15,247 nucleotides of DNA from Campylobacterales bacterium (GCA_027065635.1 JAMONQ010000201.1:1-15247), one strand, 5' to 3'. Counted from the stretch's first letter, positions 1 through 7,701 are shown. Made by a program: numbers and translations. Notes: a model not told the origin generated them from the sequence alone.

Positions 1-1
1 C

Positions 2-1078
2 CTTAAAGATGAAATGATTCTTGCGACAGTGAGCCTGATAGCTGTAATCGTCGCCATAGTTTTGGCTATCTACGTCTCCGGCTTCATAACCAAAAATCTG
101 AAAACGATAGAAGATGCGGCAGAAGATCTTGCAAGCAGTGACGGGGATTTGACAAAAAGAATTCCGGTTATCGGCAAGAACGAAATAGGTGAACTCGCCA
201 AAAAGATAAACCTGTTTATCGAAAAAGTACAGCAAACGATTACGGAGGCCAAAAACAACGGCAGCGAAAACTCATCGGTGGCCGCAGAGCTTTCGGCAAC
301 GGCGCTGGAGATCGGGCGTAGAGCTGAAAATGAAGCGGCACTTATAAGCGATACCACAAAGACGGCCGAGGAGGTCTTCGATACCCTAAAAGAGACTGTC
401 AACACCGTAAGCAGCAGCGAAGAGAATGTAAATCGCGCGGCCGCTACGCTGCAAGATGCCAACCGTACGATCGCTCACCTGCTCGCTACCATAAACCAGG
501 CCGGCGCGAAAGAGTCCGACCTGGCACACAATATAACCCACCTTCAGGAGGAGGCCAACGGTGTCAAGGAGGTTCTTGACATAATAAGCGATATAGCCGA
601 CCAGACCAACCTGCTCGCACTCAACGCCGCAATAGAGGCGGCACGCGCCGGAGAGCACGGCAGAGGGTTTGCCGTAGTCGCGGATGAAGTGAGGAAGCTT
701 GCCGAAAGAACACAAAAGAGCCTCTCCGAAATCACGGCGACTATAAATCTTGTAATCCAGTCCATAAATGAGATCAGCGGACAGATGCAGGACAACGCGA
801 AAGAGTTCGACAAGGCGGTCGCTGAAGTGAGCTCCGTAGAAGAGGAGATAGAGAGCGTCAACGAAGCTCTTAAAGATGCGGCGTCGGTCAGTAGAGAGTC
901 CGTAAGGAGCTCGAACGAAATAGCCAGAGAGATGCAAGATGTCATTGAAAACATGAAAAATATCACGGATATATCTACACACAACGCCAGAAGCGTCGAA
1001 GAGATAGCAGGAGCGGCGGAGCATCTTAGCAAACTCACAGAGGAGCTAAGCCACCGACTGGAGCTATTTAGAACATAA
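2..1078 (+). CDS. Methyl-accepting chemotaxis protein, 3' part (5' end beyond the window)
   Basis: The reading frame is open to the left edge, so the sensory domain and first membrane helix are missing and the first visible ATG at 14 is not the true start. What remains is, in order: a hydrophobic second membrane helix (about 14-90), a HAMP domain (about 90-240, containing GDLTKRI and NEIGEL), and a long helical cytoplasmic signalling domain. The hairpin tip (about 572-733) carries the highly conserved receptor core, including DQTNLLALNAAIEAARAGE and GRGFAVVADEVRKLAERT, which contacts CheA and CheW. The C-terminus ends LELFRT, with no NWETF-like tethering pentapeptide. It acts in the inner membrane as a chemoreceptor; the ligand cannot be inferred because the sensor is outside the window. 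cheB and cheR follow on the same strand after 13 bases, so the receptor is probably co-expressed with its adaptation enzymes. Confidence 0.96.
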   Translation, partial: LKDEMILATVSLIAVIVAIVLAIYVSGFITKNLKTIEDAAEDLASSDGDLTKRIPVIGKNEIGELAKKINLFIEKVQQTITEAKNNGSENSSVAAELSATALEIGRRAENEAALISDTTKTAEEVFDTLKETVNTVSSSEENVNRAAATLQDANRTIAHLLATINQAGAKESDLAHNITHLQEEANGVKEVLDIISDIADQTNLLALNAAIEAARAGEHGRGFAVVADEVRKLAERTQKSLSEITATINLVIQSINEISGQMQDNAKEFDKAVAEVSSVEEEIESVNEALKDAASVSRESVRSSNEIAREMQDVIENMKNITDISTHNARSVEEIAGAAEHLSKLTEELSHRLELFRT

Positions 1079-1091
1079 AAACGGACACCAT

Positions 1092-1649
1092 ATGAATCTC
1101 ATACTTATAGGAGCCTCCACAGGCGGTCCGGGGCTTCTTGAAAAGATAGTCGCCTCACTCTCCGGACCGATATGCGCTCCGCTGATAATAGCCCAGCATA
1201 TGGACCGTATTTCTCTTCACTCTTTCGGCAAACGTCTTCAAAGACTCTCCGGGATCGAAACCACTCTCGTAGAGGCTCCTACGCCTATACAAAACGGCTG
1301 TATTTATCTGCTATCGGATACAGCCGCAATTCACTCCTGCGGCTGCGATCTTTCAATCGTGCCGAAGAGAGATAGCGGATTTTATCACCCTACCATAGAC
1401 AGACTCTTCGAATCTGCCGCCAAATTAGAGTGCGTCCGCGTCACTGCAATACTGCTAAGCGGTATTGGAGCCGACGGAGCAAAAGGGATGCTCGAGCTAA
1501 AAAATATGGGTCACAAAACGATAGCCCAGGACGAAAATAGCTCCATCGTCTACGGAATGCCGAAAGCAGCAGCCGAAATAGGTGCCGCTTCGGCCATATA
1601 TGCGATCGAAAAGATCGTAACGGAAATCATGGAGTTGACAAAATGCTGA
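1092..1649 (+). CDS. cheB: Chemotaxis protein-glutamate methylesterase CheB, stand-alone catalytic domain
   Basis: This 185-residue protein is only the CheB esterase domain, which removes methyl groups from receptor glutamates (and deamidates glutamines) during sensory adaptation. The catalytic triad is visible: Ser9 in GASTGG, His36 in AQHM, and Asp128 in SGIGADGAKGM. The HPTIDRLFESAA segment is also typical of the family. The usual N-terminal receiver domain and linker are absent: the catalytic domain begins at residue 2, and only 13 bases separate this gene from the receptor gene. A receiver-less CheB is known in Campylobacter jejuni and relatives, so this is a lineage trait rather than a truncation. 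Activity therefore cannot be raised by phosphorylation of its own receiver. The stop codon overlaps the cheR start by 7 bases, which suggests translational coupling. The upstream ribosome-binding site is weak (GGACACC). Confidence 0.96.
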   Translation: MNLILIGASTGGPGLLEKIVASLSGPICAPLIIAQHMDRISLHSFGKRLQRLSGIETTLVEAPTPIQNGCIYLLSDTAAIHSCGCDLSIVPKRDSGFYHPTIDRLFESAAKLECVRVTAILLSGIGADGAKGMLELKNMGHKTIAQDENSSIVYGMPKAAAEIGAASAIYAIEKIVTEIMELTKC

Positions 1650-2488
1650 AATGGCTGAAACGGAAAAATGCAGATAAAAGTTCGCAACCGAAAGGGAGTG
1701 TCGTGCAAGAGCGCAACTTCGACACAAAAGCGGCCATAAGAGTTCTGGATATGATCAAAATGGAGTTCGGTCTCGATTACGAGCGACAAAAGGCTATAAC
1801 GTTGAGAAAGATCGAGCGTTTCGCACTAAAAAGAGATATACACTCTTTCGAAGAGCTCGCGATCTCTCTTCAGAGCTCCGGTAGCCTCAAAACAGAGCTG
1901 ATAAATATGCTAACGGTCGGAGAGACCTACTTCTACAGAGAGTTCGAACAGATAGAGTTGATAGGCGACGAGATTATCTCCGGTAAGTGCGAAAGTGTGC
2001 TTTCCGCCCCATGCTCCACAGGAGAGGAGGTCTACTCGATACTTCTGTATATCAAAAGCAGAGATAGACTCCCGCCATCTTTGCGGATCACCGGAATAGA
2101 TATAAATACCGACGCGTTGACAAGCGCAAAAAAGGGGTGTTTTTCACAAAGGTCCGTATCCCAGCTGCCGCCCGACATTACGAAAGAGTGGTTCGCTTCA
2201 AGCGGTGAAAGATACTGCATAGACTCCTCTCTAAAAAAACATACCGACTTTTTGTATGCGAACATTTTCGATCGGGACTTTCAAAGACTCGGAAAGTTCG
2301 ATGCGGTACTCTCGCGCAATATGATGATATATTTTACCGACGAAGAGAAAAAAAGGGCTCTGAGGCAACTATCGAGCGTAATGCACCCGGGCTCGATTCT
2401 TCTTCTTGGGCATGCCGATATATCCTTCGTTCCAGACGGATTCGAAAAGATACGCCGCCGCAGAGCCGTCTACTTCAAAAAGATATAA
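1643..2488 (+). CDS. cheR: Chemotaxis protein methyltransferase CheR
   Basis: CheR transfers methyl groups from S-adenosylmethionine to receptor glutamates, opposing CheB. The 281-residue protein shows an N-terminal helical region (about 25-90) and a Rossmann-type methyltransferase domain. Visible motifs are LTVGETYFYRE (90-100, usually LTTNETxFFRE), SAPCSTGEEVYSI (121-133, the SAM-binding loop), GIDIN with Asp153 (acidic residue expected to bind the SAM ribose), and SRNMMIYF (224-231, usually CRNVLIYF). The conserved Asn of the NET motif is Gly here. The ATG lies inside the end of cheB, with a 7-base overlap (ATGCTGA). The first 25 residues are charged and non-conserved. The gene ends 3 bases before the end of the convergent CAP-domain gene, leaving no room for a terminator. 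Identification is firm at family level. Confidence 0.96.
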   Translation: MLKWLKRKNADKSSQPKGSVVQERNFDTKAAIRVLDMIKMEFGLDYERQKAITLRKIERFALKRDIHSFEELAISLQSSGSLKTELINMLTVGETYFYREFEQIELIGDEIISGKCESVLSAPCSTGEEVYSILLYIKSRDRLPPSLRITGIDINTDALTSAKKGCFSQRSVSQLPPDITKEWFASSGERYCIDSSLKKHTDFLYANIFDRDFQRLGKFDAVLSRNMMIYFTDEEKKRALRQLSSVMHPGSILLLGHADISFVPDGFEKIRRRRAVYFKKI

Positions 2489-2491
2489 AGT

Positions 2492-3763
2492 TCATCTCCT
2501 TTCAAGTTCGAATACGGCTCTTCTGCCGGAGGCTGAAATGTCAAAGGGCAATACTTTGGTATTGCCTACCTCCAGCCTGAAGGTATTCGGATCGATCTGT
2601 TCCATCATCACCCCTTTTGGAAAGCTCACCTTCTTTATCAGATCGTCTGGGCCGGCCGGTTTGAAGTAGAGGATATAGCTCTTTTTCGGAACTATCTTGA
2701 ACGAAGCCTCCGAAGAAGTCACTTCGAGCAGCGGAGCGTCAAAGCTTCTGGTCGTAAAGCTCCACTCCATCTTCTGCGTTTTTGTCTTTGAAACATAGTG
2801 TATAGAAGCTGTATAGCGCGTCGCATATTCGAGCCTCTCGAGCGGAAATATGGCGAACTGGTTCTTCTCGAGAATATGATTGGGGTCGCTCTTCTCATCC
2901 ATAAGGAACACCGGTATCTCTTTGCTGTTTTCGTCATATAGCCTGAAAGAGGTGATCTTCACACCTCCTCTTTCAGCTCTGTTGAAAATGACACTGATGG
3001 GGTATCCGCTTACGGAAAACTCCGGAAGAGGATCAGGAATCTCCTCGTAAAATGCGGGAGGAACGTCAACCTGCCCGTCATATGGCCATACAGTCACCTC
3101 CTTAGAGCCTCGTTCACTCATTCTCAACGCTTTTTCATATCTGAAGTAGTCTATCTTTCTCTTCTTGTCGGCACATACTCCAGTGATATACCTGCCCGTT
3201 CCGGAAAAAGCATCATCCCGACAAAGAGTGTTTATACGGTAGTTACCCATATCGTAGACATATATCCGCCTGCCGCCATCGTCTTTGGCGTAGGCTATGC
3301 CTATCTCGTCCATCGCCGGATCCAGAAATCCGAAGCGGTGGTAGATCGCCCCAAAAAGCCCGTCTACAGAGTCTTTGAAGTCAAGATTGCCGCTCGATAG
3401 ATTTTCACTCACGAAACGGGAGGAGTATCCGGCGGCTACCGCCCTTTGGACAGGATTTTCACCTGTAAAACCCGGCAAGGAGGATAGCTCTGCGTGCCCC
3501 TCCGTACCGTTCATTGCAAGATATGCGGCATGCGCCGCAGCAGCTCTTTCAAGCTCGCTGTTGGAATAGAAGGCTCCAAGCCCCGCCTTTTGGCGAAGAG
3601 AGTTCAGATAGAGCCTCGCCTCTATCCCCTCTACGACAGGATCAATCCTTCTATCGTGCAGTACCGTTTTCACCTCCGTAGCCGCATGCCCGTGGCCGCT
3701 GAATCTATCCTTCGCCACCCATACGACAACCGCAACTGTCGCAACAAGAAAAAGAGCTCTCAT
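2492..3763 (-). CDS. Membrane-anchored CAP-domain (SCP/YkwD-like) protein with Ig-like C-terminal region
   Basis: This 423-residue protein starts with a short hydrophobic segment (residues 3-17) that looks like a signal anchor. No clear cleavage site follows, so it is probably tethered in the inner membrane facing the periplasm. A CAP domain follows (about 48-180). It includes LNSLRQKAGL, the helix AAAAHAAYLAMNGTEGHAE with His90, SENLS with Glu120, and YHRFGFLDPAMDEIGIAY with His142, residues in the positions of the CAP-family cleft. Cys181 and Cys197 could form a disulfide. Residues about 225-340 (from WPYDGQVDVPPAF to the terminal FTT) resemble the Ig-like beta domains that follow YkwD-type CAP domains. 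Residues 341-423 match nothing I recognise. Its start overlaps the Sel1-repeat gene stop by one base (TGATG) and no good ribosome-binding site is near, so translation is probably coupled. Substrate and role are unknown. Confidence 0.85.
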   Translation of the reverse strand: MRALFLVATVAVVVWVAKDRFSGHGHAATEVKTVLHDRRIDPVVEGIEARLYLNSLRQKAGLGAFYSNSELERAAAAHAAYLAMNGTEGHAELSSLPGFTGENPVQRAVAAGYSSRFVSENLSSGNLDFKDSVDGLFGAIYHRFGFLDPAMDEIGIAYAKDDGGRRIYVYDMGNYRINTLCRDDAFSGTGRYITGVCADKKRKIDYFRYEKALRMSERGSKEVTVWPYDGQVDVPPAFYEEIPDPLPEFSVSGYPISVIFNRAERGGVKITSFRLYDENSKEIPVFLMDEKSDPNHILEKNQFAIFPLERLEYATRYTASIHYVSKTKTQKMEWSFTTRSFDAPLLEVTSSEASFKIVPKKSYILYFKPAGPDDLIKKVSFPKGVMMEQIDPNTFRLEVGNTKVLPFDISASGRRAVFELERR

Positions 3764-4455
3764 CAGAATACGATCTTGCCCTCTTCCTGAAGGCGGCGTA
3801 TCACTCCCCGCGCCTTTTCATGACCTGCATGGGCCGCTTTCCTGCACCACTCCAGCGCCTTATCATGGTCTCTTTCGACACCAAGACCTCTGTCATACAT
3901 CATCCCGAGGTTGTACATCGCTCTCGGATGTCCGGATTCCGCCGCCTTTTTGTACCACTCAAGCGCCTTTTTATAGTCCTGCGAAACACCCTCACCCTCG
4001 TGATACATCGCACCGATGCAGTTTTGTGCCTCGGTATGTCCGTAACGTGCGGCCGACTCGTACCACGTGGCGGCTCTTGCGGCACTCTTTTGTACGCCGA
4101 CACCGTGTTCGAGCATCTGTGCCACTTCAAACATCGCGTGCACGTTACCGGCTCTCGCAGAAAGTGTAAAGTGGTCGAATGCCCTCGACTCGTCCACACT
4201 GCACCCTTTGCCGCTTCGATATATCTGTCCAAGGTTGAAGTGCGCTACATGATTGCCGGCGGCCGCCGCCTTCTCATACCACCCTATCGCTTCGCTCAGG
4301 TTCTCTTCGACACCCTCACCGTTTTCGAGCATGAAACCCACCATAGCCTGCGCCTGGGGATCACCGTCTATCGCCAGCTCCAAAAAGGCGTTGAAAGCCG
4401 AAACCTTGTCTCCGTCCCGATAAAGCTGCGACGCCATTTCGAAATATCTGCTCAC
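3763..4455 (-). CDS. Sel1-like repeat (SLR) protein, cytoplasmic
   Basis: The 230-residue protein is built from five Sel1-type helix pairs of exactly 36 residues: the repeat-boundary glycine recurs at residues 31, 67, 103, 139, 175 and 211. Consensus elements such as GxGVxxD, KALEWYKKAAESGHPRAMYNLG and its variants are clear. SLR proteins are alpha-solenoid scaffolds for protein-protein contacts. Unlike the secreted Helicobacter Hcp proteins it has no signal peptide, and its cysteines (85, 146, 204) do not recur at a fixed repeat position, so it is probably cytoplasmic. The start is GTG, chosen because a strong AAGGAG lies 5 bases upstream; the in-frame ATG at residue 7 would be 23 bases away. 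The gene begins 9 bases after uppP and its stop overlaps the CAP gene start. The partner is unknown; the context suggests an envelope-related role. Confidence 0.9.
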   Translation of the reverse strand: MSRYFEMASQLYRDGDKVSAFNAFLELAIDGDPQAQAMVGFMLENGEGVEENLSEAIGWYEKAAAAGNHVAHFNLGQIYRSGKGCSVDESRAFDHFTLSARAGNVHAMFEVAQMLEHGVGVQKSAARAATWYESAARYGHTEAQNCIGAMYHEGEGVSQDYKKALEWYKKAAESGHPRAMYNLGMMYDRGLGVERDHDKALEWCRKAAHAGHEKARGVIRRLQEEGKIVF

Positions 4456-4460
4456 TCTTT

Positions 4461-4466
4461 CTCCTT
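4461..4466 (-). promoter_or_regulatory. Ribosome-binding site deciding the Sel1-repeat gene GTG start
   Basis: AAGGAG on the minus strand lies 5 bases before GTG 4455 and overlaps the uppP stop (TAAGGAG). It favours GTG over the in-frame ATG six codons later. Confidence 0.8.
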
Positions 4467-5229
4467 ACAATACGACAAAAAGAAATATAAATCCGACAAT
4501 TATACGATAGATACCGAATGGAATAAATGTGTGTCGCTTGACGAAATCAAGAAACCATCGGATGATGGCAAGTGCCACGATGAAGGCGGTAACAAACCCT
4601 ATACCGAGTGCTTGCGCATCGTCAAGCTGAAAACTCTGATAATTTTTAAGGATATCGTAGGCGGTAGCCGCCAGCATCGTGGGCACCGCCAGAAGAAAAC
4701 TGAACTCCGTAGCCGCCTTGCGCTTCAGACCGATCAGCAGCCCCCCTATGATAGTCGCACCGGATCGTGACGTACCAGGGACCATGGCAAGCGACTGGAA
4801 CAGCCCTATCATAAACGCCTGTTTGTAGGTGACATCCTCTACATGTGCTACGTGGTGCTCTTTTTCGCGGTAAAAAAGCTCTATCACTATAAAAGCGACA
4901 CCTCCCGCTATCAACATGTAGGCAACCGTCTCGGGAGCAAATAGCGACTTTATGGTTTTATAGAGTGTAAACCCGAGTATCGCCGTAGGTATGAAGCCGA
5001 CTATAAGCCTCTTCCATAGTTCGAAGTTGGTAAATATCTTATCCCTGAAGGCGAAAATAACGGCCAGAATAGAACCGAGCTGTATCACCACTTCAAATGT
5101 CTTGTGTACATCGGTCTGCTCTATTCCCATCAGCTTCGAAGCCAAAATCAGATGCCCCGTAGACGATACCGGCAAAAACTCCGTGATCCCCTCTACGACT
5201 CCAAGTATAAACGCGTCAAACAGTGTCAC
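4465..5229 (-). CDS. uppP: Undecaprenyl-diphosphatase UppP (BacA family)
   Basis: UppP dephosphorylates undecaprenyl diphosphate to the monophosphate carrier lipid needed for peptidoglycan and polysaccharide export; it sits in the inner membrane. The 254-residue length and multiple hydrophobic helices fit the family. The two signature motifs are present: EGITEFLPVSSTGHLIL (residues 13-29, with Glu13, Glu17, Ser23 and His26) and PGTSRSG (151-157, with Arg155). The start is GTG at 5229, supported by AGGAGG six bases upstream. It overlaps the end of the ABC exporter gene by 14 bases and precedes the Sel1-repeat gene by 9, so it is an internal gene of the serB operon. Overexpression of this family is known to give bacitracin resistance, the origin of the name bacA, but nothing here suggests that is its main job. 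Confidence 0.97.
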   Translation of the reverse strand: MTLFDAFILGVVEGITEFLPVSSTGHLILASKLMGIEQTDVHKTFEVVIQLGSILAVIFAFRDKIFTNFELWKRLIVGFIPTAILGFTLYKTIKSLFAPETVAYMLIAGGVAFIVIELFYREKEHHVAHVEDVTYKQAFMIGLFQSLAMVPGTSRSGATIIGGLLIGLKRKAATEFSFLLAVPTMLAATAYDILKNYQSFQLDDAQALGIGFVTAFIVALAIIRWFLDFVKRHTFIPFGIYRIIVGFIFLFVVL

Positions 5230-7039
5230 GGCACCCCTCCTGCGATCTTTTTATATAGCCCATGTAAACCCCCTCCTCTTTTAAAAGCTCTTCGTGCGTT
5301 CCCTTTTCTACGATCTCTCCGTTTTCAAGCACATATATATAGTCCGCTTTTCTTATCGTGCTGAGCCTGTGTGCGATCATGATCGTCGTCCTCTTTTCGA
5401 AAAACGGTTCAAGGGCTTCATAGAGCCTCGCCTCGGTATGAAGATCGAGTGCGGATGTCGACTCGTCCAAAATAGCTATCTTCGGATCGGCCACTATCAT
5501 TCGGGCTATGGCTATGCGCTGTCTCTGACCTCCTGACAGCTTTATACCCTCGCGCCCCACTACCGTATCGAGCCCGTCGGCAAACCTCTCGACCACATCT
5601 CTCATCTGCGCCATCTCGAGCGCATCCCATACCCTCTTATCCGATACTTCACGACCGAGAGTGATATTGAAGCGTATCGTATCGTGAAAGAGTTTGGGGC
5701 TCTGGAGCACCAGGTTTACATGCTCTCTTACTACATCCAGCCCTATATTCCGTACATCTATACCGTTGAACGTGAGAGAGCCGTCATCCACAGGGTAGAA
5801 TCCCACTATCAGCCTGGCCAGCGTAGTCTTGCCTGAGCCGCTCGCCCCCACCAGGGCTACTCTTTGCGACGGACGGGCTTCAAAGTCGATACCCTTGAGC
5901 ACCGGCGAATCCGGATCGTAACCGAAATCGACATCCCTAAGACGCACTCCGACACTGCTCCTATCAAAAGGGTTTTCAAGATGCGGATAGTCCGGTTCCG
6001 TCGGCATTTTGAACACGCCATCTATCCTCTCTGCAGCCGCTTTTGCATTGTGGAGAGCGTACTGTATACCCAAGATATCCTGCACAGGAGTGACCATATA
6101 CCAAAGGTAGCCGAAAACCGCGAGCATCATTCCGATACTCAGGTCGGAGAATGCGACTGCGAGAATACTCGCCGCTCTGAAAACTTCGTACCCCGCAAGA
6201 AAAGAGAGGTATGAGACTCTGCTTGCCGCATCGCTCTTCCAGCCGAAAGCGACACTCCTTTCTCTCACCACTTCGGCACTTTGGCGCAACTTTTTAAAAA
6301 ATCGCTCCTCCTGGTTGGAGGCGCGAATCTGACCGAAAAGATCGAGAGTCTCCGTCAGGGCCGACTGAAAAAGCTCGATAGCCCTGTTCTCCTCCTTTTT
6401 CAGCCTTGATACCTTTCGTGCAAGCTTTGTAGTAAACGTGATTACCAGCGGATTCAAAAAGAGTATAAAAAGAGCCAGCTCCCAGTGTATCCAGAAAAGC
6501 ACCCCCGCTATACCGATCAAAGAGAGTACAGAGACGATCAGACGGCTTACCGTAGAGGCTATGAACGCGTCGATGGTTTCCACGTCGGTTACAAGTCTTG
6601 AGGCGAGCGCACCGGAGCGTGAAGTCTCATAAGCCTTCATCGACAAACGTTTGAGATGATCGAGGGCACGGGTACGGATCTTGTATGTGAGATCTTTCGA
6701 TATACCCATGAAGATCCGTGTCTGAAGAATGCTCAAAGATGTATAAAGAATACGAAGAAGAACCGTTGCAAGCAGTATCGTAACCACATAGCCGAGCGTT
6801 TCCATAGGCATTATGTGAGCATCGATCCAGTCGGTGATCCTGCTGCTTCTATGCAAAAGTACCTCATCGACAAGTACCGGAATCAGAAGAGGTGTAGGTA
6901 CGCTGACAAGCGCCGCCAGTATAGCTACGGCATTTCCCGCGACAAGCGCTTTTTTATATGACTTTACAGATTCCAGAAGCGAAGAGAGTGTAAAGGACCC
7001 GCCCCTTTTTGTATCTACTCTATCTGCATCAGGAGACAT
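5216..7039 (-). CDS. ABC exporter, fused membrane and ATPase domains (MsbA/multidrug type)
   Basis: This is a half-transporter of 607 residues that would act as a dimer in the inner membrane. Residues about 30-325 form the six-helix exporter membrane domain. Residues about 365-595 form the ATPase, with Walker A GASGSGKT (398-405), Q-loop Gln446, signature LSGGQ (501-505), Walker B IAILDE (521-526) and switch His557 in IAHRLS. ATP hydrolysis drives export. The substrate is not visible from sequence: lipid A or another lipid (MsbA-like), a peptide, or drugs are all possible. The uppP neighbour favours an envelope lipid or glycan role, but that is inference. The ATG overlaps the serB stop by 11 bases and has only a weak ribosome-binding site, so coupling to serB is likely; its own end overlaps uppP by 14 bases. 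Confidence 0.95.
   Translation of the reverse strand: MSPDADRVDTKRGGSFTLSSLLESVKSYKKALVAGNAVAILAALVSVPTPLLIPVLVDEVLLHRSSRITDWIDAHIMPMETLGYVVTILLATVLLRILYTSLSILQTRIFMGISKDLTYKIRTRALDHLKRLSMKAYETSRSGALASRLVTDVETIDAFIASTVSRLIVSVLSLIGIAGVLFWIHWELALFILFLNPLVITFTTKLARKVSRLKKEENRAIELFQSALTETLDLFGQIRASNQEERFFKKLRQSAEVVRERSVAFGWKSDAASRVSYLSFLAGYEVFRAASILAVAFSDLSIGMMLAVFGYLWYMVTPVQDILGIQYALHNAKAAAERIDGVFKMPTEPDYPHLENPFDRSSVGVRLRDVDFGYDPDSPVLKGIDFEARPSQRVALVGASGSGKTTLARLIVGFYPVDDGSLTFNGIDVRNIGLDVVREHVNLVLQSPKLFHDTIRFNITLGREVSDKRVWDALEMAQMRDVVERFADGLDTVVGREGIKLSGGQRQRIAIARMIVADPKIAILDESTSALDLHTEARLYEALEPFFEKRTTIMIAHRLSTIRKADYIYVLENGEIVEKGTHEELLKEEGVYMGYIKRSQEGCRDTV
5236..5241 (-). promoter_or_regulatory. 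Strong ribosome-binding site deciding the uppP GTG start
   Basis: A perfect AGGAGG on the minus strand lies 6 bases before GTG 5229, inside the end of the ABC exporter gene. It is the best Shine-Dalgarno match in this operon and fixes the non-ATG start, suggesting uppP is translated well independently of the upstream gene. Confidence 0.85.
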
Positions 7040-7652
7040 GCGCCAGAATCTGTCTCAAATCTTTTTTCTCTATTATCACATTAGCCTCTTTCTTCAAAAT
7101 CTCCTTGGCACAGAATGCGACTCTGGTTCCGGCATGGGAGAACATACTTCTATCGTTCGCTCCGTCACCAACTACCAGCGTATCTTCCGCCCCTACCCCC
7201 AAAAGAGCCTGAAGACGCAAGAGCATATCTCCTTTAGAGAAGTCGAACATCATATCACCGCCCACAAGACCTGTCAGACGACCGTCTCTTGAGTGGAGTA
7301 TGTTGGAAAAATCGGCATCGAAACCGAGTATATCCTTCGCATAGCCCGTTGCGTTTCTGAATCCACCGCTGAAGACCACCACCTTGTAGCCGTACTCCTT
7401 GAGCTTTTCAATAGTCTCTTTCGCACCCGGCATGAAAGGAAGGTTGCGGCATATGGTATCCACACTCTCGACACTGAGCCCCTCCAGCAGCTGGACCCTT
7501 GTCGTAAGACTCTCGAAAAAGTCCAGCTCACCGCGCATGGCGCGTTCGGTAATTACCGCCACTTTCTCTTTCAGCCCGAGCGGTTCGGCAAGAAAGTCTA
7601 TCGTCTCTCCGTCCATAAGTGTAGAATCGAAATCGAATACCGCAAGCTTCAT
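7029..7652 (-). CDS. serB: Phosphoserine phosphatase SerB, short form without ACT domain
   Basis: SerB hydrolyses O-phosphoserine to serine, the last step of serine synthesis. The 207-residue protein is a haloacid dehalogenase-fold phosphatase. Motif I is DFDST with nucleophile Asp7 and acid/base Asp9, motif II is FSGGF (Ser95), motif III is Lys140, and motif IV is GDGAND (162-167). The cap segment (about 15-75) contains RVQLLEGL, typical of SerB. The N-terminal ACT-like region of the E. coli enzyme is absent, as in Campylobacter SerB. The frame stays open upstream to 7811, but I chose ATG 7652 because motif I must lie at the N-terminus and AAGGAG sits 9 bases before it. The longer form would also run into metF on the other strand. 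It heads a minus-strand operon and overlaps the ABC exporter start by 11 bases. Confidence 0.95.
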   Translation of the reverse strand: MKLAVFDFDSTLMDGETIDFLAEPLGLKEKVAVITERAMRGELDFFESLTTRVQLLEGLSVESVDTICRNLPFMPGAKETIEKLKEYGYKVVVFSGGFRNATGYAKDILGFDADFSNILHSRDGRLTGLVGGDMMFDFSKGDMLLRLQALLGVGAEDTLVVGDGANDRSMFSHAGTRVAFCAKEILKKEANVIIEKKDLRQILAHVS

Positions 7653-7661
7653 GACCGGACA

Positions 7662-7667
7662 CTCCTT
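7662..7667 (-). promoter_or_regulatory. Ribosome-binding site deciding the serB start
   Basis: AAGGAG on the minus strand lies 9 bases before ATG 7652. It supports the short 207-residue SerB over the 260-residue open frame that begins at 7811. Confidence 0.8.
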
Positions 7668-7668
7668 T

Positions 7669-7701
7669 TTTACACAGCTGATTAAAACAAGTGATATAAT
7701 A
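7669..7701. promoter_or_regulatory. Divergent serB/metF promoter region
   Basis: The 84-base spacer between serB and metF is AT-rich. On the plus strand a perfect extended -10, TGATATAAT, covers 7692-7700 and would start metF about 30 bases before its ATG. A poor -35 (TTTACA at 7669-7674) is 20 bases upstream, and a weak -35 is usual for Campylobacterota sigma-70 promoters. The -10 lies in an 11-base near-palindrome (7693-7703), so the minus strand carries TATTAT (7696-7701), about 36-40 bases before the serB ATG. Both genes may start from this overlapping element. Promoter activity is inferred from motifs only. Confidence 0.6.

Noticed and set aside
386..1024. 212-codon minus-strand frame opposite the chemoreceptor
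   Set aside because: The receptor core motif on the plus strand explains the conservation; the antisense product looks like a random hydrophobic shadow.
1079..1091. Terminator or promoter between the receptor gene and cheB
   Set aside because: The gap is 13 bases with no hairpin or promoter motif; it fits co-transcription.
3820..4770. 316-codon open frame on the plus strand
   Set aside because: It lies antisense across the Sel1-repeat and uppP genes, whose repeats and motifs are unmistakable; its translation is low-complexity with no family pattern.
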